Source: Nocardia ignorata NBRC 108230 (GTDB lineage Bacteria > Actinomycetota > Actinomycetes > Mycobacteriales > Mycobacteriaceae). Taken from it: a stretch of 42,285 bases of DNA. Of the stretch, positions 40,107 to 42,285 are shown piece by piece. Where the stretch lies: NCBI RefSeq assembly GCF_001612905.1, contig NZ_BDBI01000052.1:1-42285 (forward strand), given 5' to 3'. The notes under the pieces are model-generated. The model had not been told where the DNA came from. It worked only from the letters and a program-made list of their open reading frames with translations, and searched no databases. Both the position numbers and the translations under genes were made by a program. How positions within the stretch are numbered: the first letter of the stretch is position 1; each line of letters starts with the position of its first letter.

Positions 40107-41258
40107 TCAGGAAGGGTCGACGCGGGCTTCGGTTGCGGCCTCGGTACCTGCGGCCCAGCCTTCGGCGCTGCGGATGGTGATGCCTTTGGCGCGGGCGGTG
40201 GGGAAGTAGGTGTCGAAGGCCTTGTCGATCTGGTGTTGCCGGGCCGCGAGGACGGGGAGGAGGTGGTTCGGAGCGTGGGCGATCGTGGTGTCGGTGGCCT
40301 CGGTGAGGCGCTCGCCGATGCGGGCCGCGTAGGCGGTGAGGAAGGCTTTGCGGTAGTGGCGGGAGCGGGATTCGCCGGTGTCGGCGGTGTCGATCATCGT
40401 GCGGGTGGCCTGGACCAGCAGGGAGGTGGACAGGAGTTCGACGAGGTCGAGGTCGGTGTCGTCGCCGACCACGGTGACGAAACCCCATTCGGCGGCGAAG
40501 ATCGCGCGGCAGCGATTCGCGTGCGCTACCCGGTCGATGAGCAGGGCTTTGGCGTCGGTGTAGGGGGTGTCGAGCCAGATGCGGCGGGTGGCCGGGAGAT
40601 CGCTCGACGGCTCGAGCAGCAGGTGATCGATGGCGTACTTGGTCATCAGCTCCTGCGCCTTGGCCGACAGCGTCTCGGCCTCGTCGGGGAACGAGGTCGA
40701 TTCGGCCTTGGCGAGCAGCCCGCGCACCCGGCCGAGCACCTTCTCGTCCACACCGTGCCGAGGCCGGACCGGCCCGGACGATTCGAGCTTCGGCAGTCGC
40801 AGCAACAGCGCGAGCGCTTCGATCACCGTTGTCAGCGCCTCGCTGCCGGTGAGCAAGGCACGATCGGCCCACGCCCGCAGGTGGGGAGTCGTCCACCAGA
40901 CGGAGGCATCGAGCTCGTCGAGCTCCGCGTCCCACCTCGCATCGGGATGATGCGCCGCCATCAGATCCAGCAGATACCCCACCGCGAACTCGTCGAGGCG
41001 TCGGCGCGCGGCCTGATGGATGTCCCCCGGCAGCCAGCCGAGATCAGAGGCGTGGGAAATGAGCCGCCGACCGGCCAGTTCGACCCCTGCGGCGAGCTCG
41101 TCGGTAATAGTCACCGTGCCGAGCGACTCGGCCCCGCCCTGCGCGGCAGCGGCGATGATCGCCTCGGCGATGGCCGCCGGATCACCCGACAGCGCGTCGA
41201 AAGCGGTCGGCGGAGCGGGCTTGCGTCCGGTGCGACGCCGACGGTTCTGTTTGGCCAT
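40107..41258 (-). CDS. DUF2786 domain protein
   Basis: This is a 383-residue soluble protein. A basic N-terminus (MAKQNRRRRTGRKP) leads into a helical region. The DUF2786 core follows at about residues 170-215 (VLGRVRGLLAKAESTSFPDEAETLSAKAQELMTKYAIDHLLL), and then a helical C-terminal half with RIWLDTPYTDAKALLIDRVAHANRCRAIFAAEWGFVTVVGDDTDLDLVELLSTSLLVQATRTM and RHYRKAFLTAYAARIGERL. The core is also found in phage and plasmid proteins. No catalytic motif is clear to me, and the function is unknown. Confidence 0.8.
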   Translation of the reverse strand: MAKQNRRRRTGRKPAPPTAFDALSGDPAAIAEAIIAAAAQGGAESLGTVTITDELAAGVELAGRRLISHASDLGWLPGDIHQAARRRLDEFAVGYLLDLMAAHHPDARWDAELDELDASVWWTTPHLRAWADRALLTGSEALTTVIEALALLLRLPKLESSGPVRPRHGVDEKVLGRVRGLLAKAESTSFPDEAETLSAKAQELMTKYAIDHLLLEPSSDLPATRRIWLDTPYTDAKALLIDRVAHANRCRAIFAAEWGFVTVVGDDTDLDLVELLSTSLLVQATRTMIDTADTGESRSRHYRKAFLTAYAARIGERLTEATDTTIAHAPNHLLPVLAARQHQIDKAFDTYFPTARAKGITIRSAEGWAAGTEAATEARVDPS

Positions 41259-41323
41259 GGTCTACCGATCGTCCCCCGCTCGCGGCCCGATAGACAAACG
41301 CACGGGATCGCCGCTCCGATGCG

Positions 41324-41820
41324 TCATCGCGGGGCCCGGCCACCTGTCACATCCGATGCTGGTTCGTGCGCAGGAGCGGCTTGCGCGGTCTCGGTGATCG
41401 TGCGGACGAAGGCGGTGCCGGCCGGGGACAAACCGGAGGCGCGCCAGACCAGGCCGTATTCGATGGGTGGGAGGTCGTCGAAGGGGAGGTAGACCAGGCC
41501 TGGGGCGGGGGTAGAAGTGACCGGCTCGGGCGGCGGCGAGGGCTATGCCGTTGCCCGCTGCCATCTGGACCATGACTTCCTGCCAGTACGGCATGGTCAT
41601 CGAGCGATGGATCGGTCGGCCCGCGGGGGTGTGGGTGGGGAAGTGGTACTCGAGGAAGACCAGGTCGAGTTCGCGGTGCCGCAGCTGACCGAACCGGTCC
41701 GACAGCTGGACCTCACGCAGCTCCACTGTGCACGCGGGCCGCTCGGCGCGGAACGTCGTGGCAGCCGAAGTGCAGTTCCTCGGCCACCGCGAGGAACGTT
41801 TCGATCTCTTGCCAGTTCAT
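41324..41820 (-). pseudogene. Collapsed LysR family regulator
   Basis: The minus strand opens with MNWQEIETFLAVAEELHFG (from the ATG at 41820), the standard start of a LysR protein. The sequence then jumps into the effector domain in another frame: VQLSDRFGQLRHRELDLVFLEYHFPTHTPAGRPIHRSMTMPYWQEVMVQMAAGNGIALAA (about 41535-41715). A further frameshift leads to PGLVYLPFDDLPPIEYGLVWRASGLSPAGTAFVRTITETAQ, which ends at 41324. Most of the helix-turn-helix and the first effector lobe, about 150 residues, are missing. The gene cannot make a working regulator. Its upstream palindrome survives. Confidence 0.85.
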
Positions 41821-41834
41821 CCCTCACCTCTTAT

Positions 41835-41853
41835 CGGTAAAGATTCTTTACCG
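41835..41853. promoter_or_regulatory. Palindrome upstream of the LysR pseudogene
   Basis: CGGTAAAGATTCTTTACCG is a perfect 9+1+9 inverted repeat 15 bp before the start of the broken LysR gene. It looks like an operator, perhaps for the former LysR protein itself or for the regulator of a lost neighbour. Confidence 0.65.
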
Positions 41854-42147
41854 ACCGGTGAGTATTTTGCCTGGTGTTCGCCTGTATCACGCTCCGACCG
41901 CCTCGTCGGCGCCCGCCCGACACGCGAAGGCGCTGGGCGACAACGCCGAATCGGACAGTGTCCGGTGCTGATCGGCTGCCGACCGGGCACCGGCAACGGA
42001 ATCGGTAATCCTGCCGCAAACATGACGGCAATTGTTTATGGCCCGAAATGTATGTGGCGACAGAAGAATGCGGTGACGTGCACCTGGCACGTCACCGCAT
42101 TCGACACCGACCTGAGGGGAGTGGTCGGCAAGTCCGGCTATACCGAA
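41854..42147. other. Intergenic region with no gene
   Basis: Between the LysR pseudogene and the gene at the right edge I see no convincing coding sequence. Weak inverted repeats (CCGGTGC ... GCACCGG around 41960-41996) are present. The only clear element is the hairpin at 42066-42102. The composition is somewhat more AT-rich (about 42020-42070) than the rest of the window. Confidence 0.5.
42066..42102 (-). terminator. Terminator hairpin for the gene at the right edge
   Basis: A perfect 16-bp stem (arms 42066-42081 and 42087-42102, GAATGCGG at the base pairing with CCGCATTC) encloses a 5-nt loop. It lies 46 bp past the stop of the minus-strand gene at 42148-42285. There is no T-run. Confidence 0.75.
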
Positions 42148-42285
42148 TTACTCGGCGGGGGTGTTGAGTTCGCGCGCGCCGAGCAGGATGTCGACGATGT
42201 TGGCGCCACCGCTGGTGAGGCTGTCGAATGCCGAGCTGCCGGTCTCGAGCACCTCGAGGCCCGCGAGAGCGGCGGCCGAACCGGT
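42148..42285 (-). CDS. C-terminal part of an unidentified protein (truncated by the window)
   Basis: The minus strand is open from the window edge to a TAA at 42148-42150, giving 45 residues: TGSAAALAGLEVLETGSSAF, then DSLTSGGANIVDILLGAREL and NTPAE. It has the residue mix of a real protein and is followed by a strong hairpin, so it is probably a true gene end. I do not recognise the family. The alanine- and glycine-rich character may suit a small secreted protein, but that is a guess. Confidence 0.6.
   Translation of the reverse strand, partial: TGSAAALAGLEVLETGSSAFDSLTSGGANIVDILLGARELNTPAE

Overview
The window looks like the chromosome of a high-GC actinobacterium of the order Mycobacteriales, most likely Nocardia or a close relative. 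The reasons are very high GC, leaderless genes with TANNNT boxes 6-7 nt before the start, and two gene blocks in the order known from mycobacteria: bioB-bsaP-DUF2567, then nrtR/nadA-nadB-nadC, then hisD-hisC-hisB-hisH. There is no rRNA, tRNA, CRISPR array or intact insertion sequence that I can see.

Layout. (1) 1-4485: a xylose-type sugar ABC importer (binding lipoprotein, single-domain ATPase, permease) followed by a ROK repressor; two matching palindromes lie upstream. (2) 4518-7990: a small Ddn-like oxidoreductase meets, tail to tail, a corrinoid-type importer (btuC-btuD-btuF order) whose leader holds a clear cobalamin riboswitch. (3) 8063-9528: a graveyard of broken genes (sulfonate-type binding protein, SsuB-type ATPase, flavin monooxygenase, MFS carrier). 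(4) 9562-12155: a DinB-like TIGR03086 protein, an AraC regulator and a membrane-anchored hydrolase. (5) 12160-14817: biotin block with bioQ, an exact BioQ box, bioB, bsaP and a DUF2567 membrane protein. (6) 14888-16165: DUF1353 protein, a 52-residue basic protein, and a second Ddn-like protein. (7) 16224-20897: NrtR and the de novo NAD genes, with a palindrome between them. (8) 20940-22479: a hipBA toxin-antitoxin pair with three near-identical palindromes exactly 60 bp apart. (9) 22493-26940: a YcaQ-like winged-helix protein divergent from a TRAP-TAXI transporter. (10) 27092-33628: arylamine N-acetyltransferase, an OatA-like acyltransferase, a penicillin-binding lipoprotein and a membrane Ser/Thr kinase. 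(11) 33740-37493: the first part of the his operon. (12) 37495-42285: accessory genes on the minus strand (cupin, hydrolase, AraC, DUF2786), a collapsed LysR pseudogene and the 3' end of a further gene.

The local regulatory logic is unusually readable. Nearly every metabolic block carries its own regulator and a visible operator: ROK palindromes, the B12 riboswitch, the BioQ box, the NrtR palindrome and the HipB operators. The points most worth a second look are the 60-bp phased hip operators, the riboswitch that reassigns an importer type often labelled F420-0 transporter, the NrtR site that covers both divergent starts, the short frame overlapping the hisD start, and the early end of the his operon after hisH.
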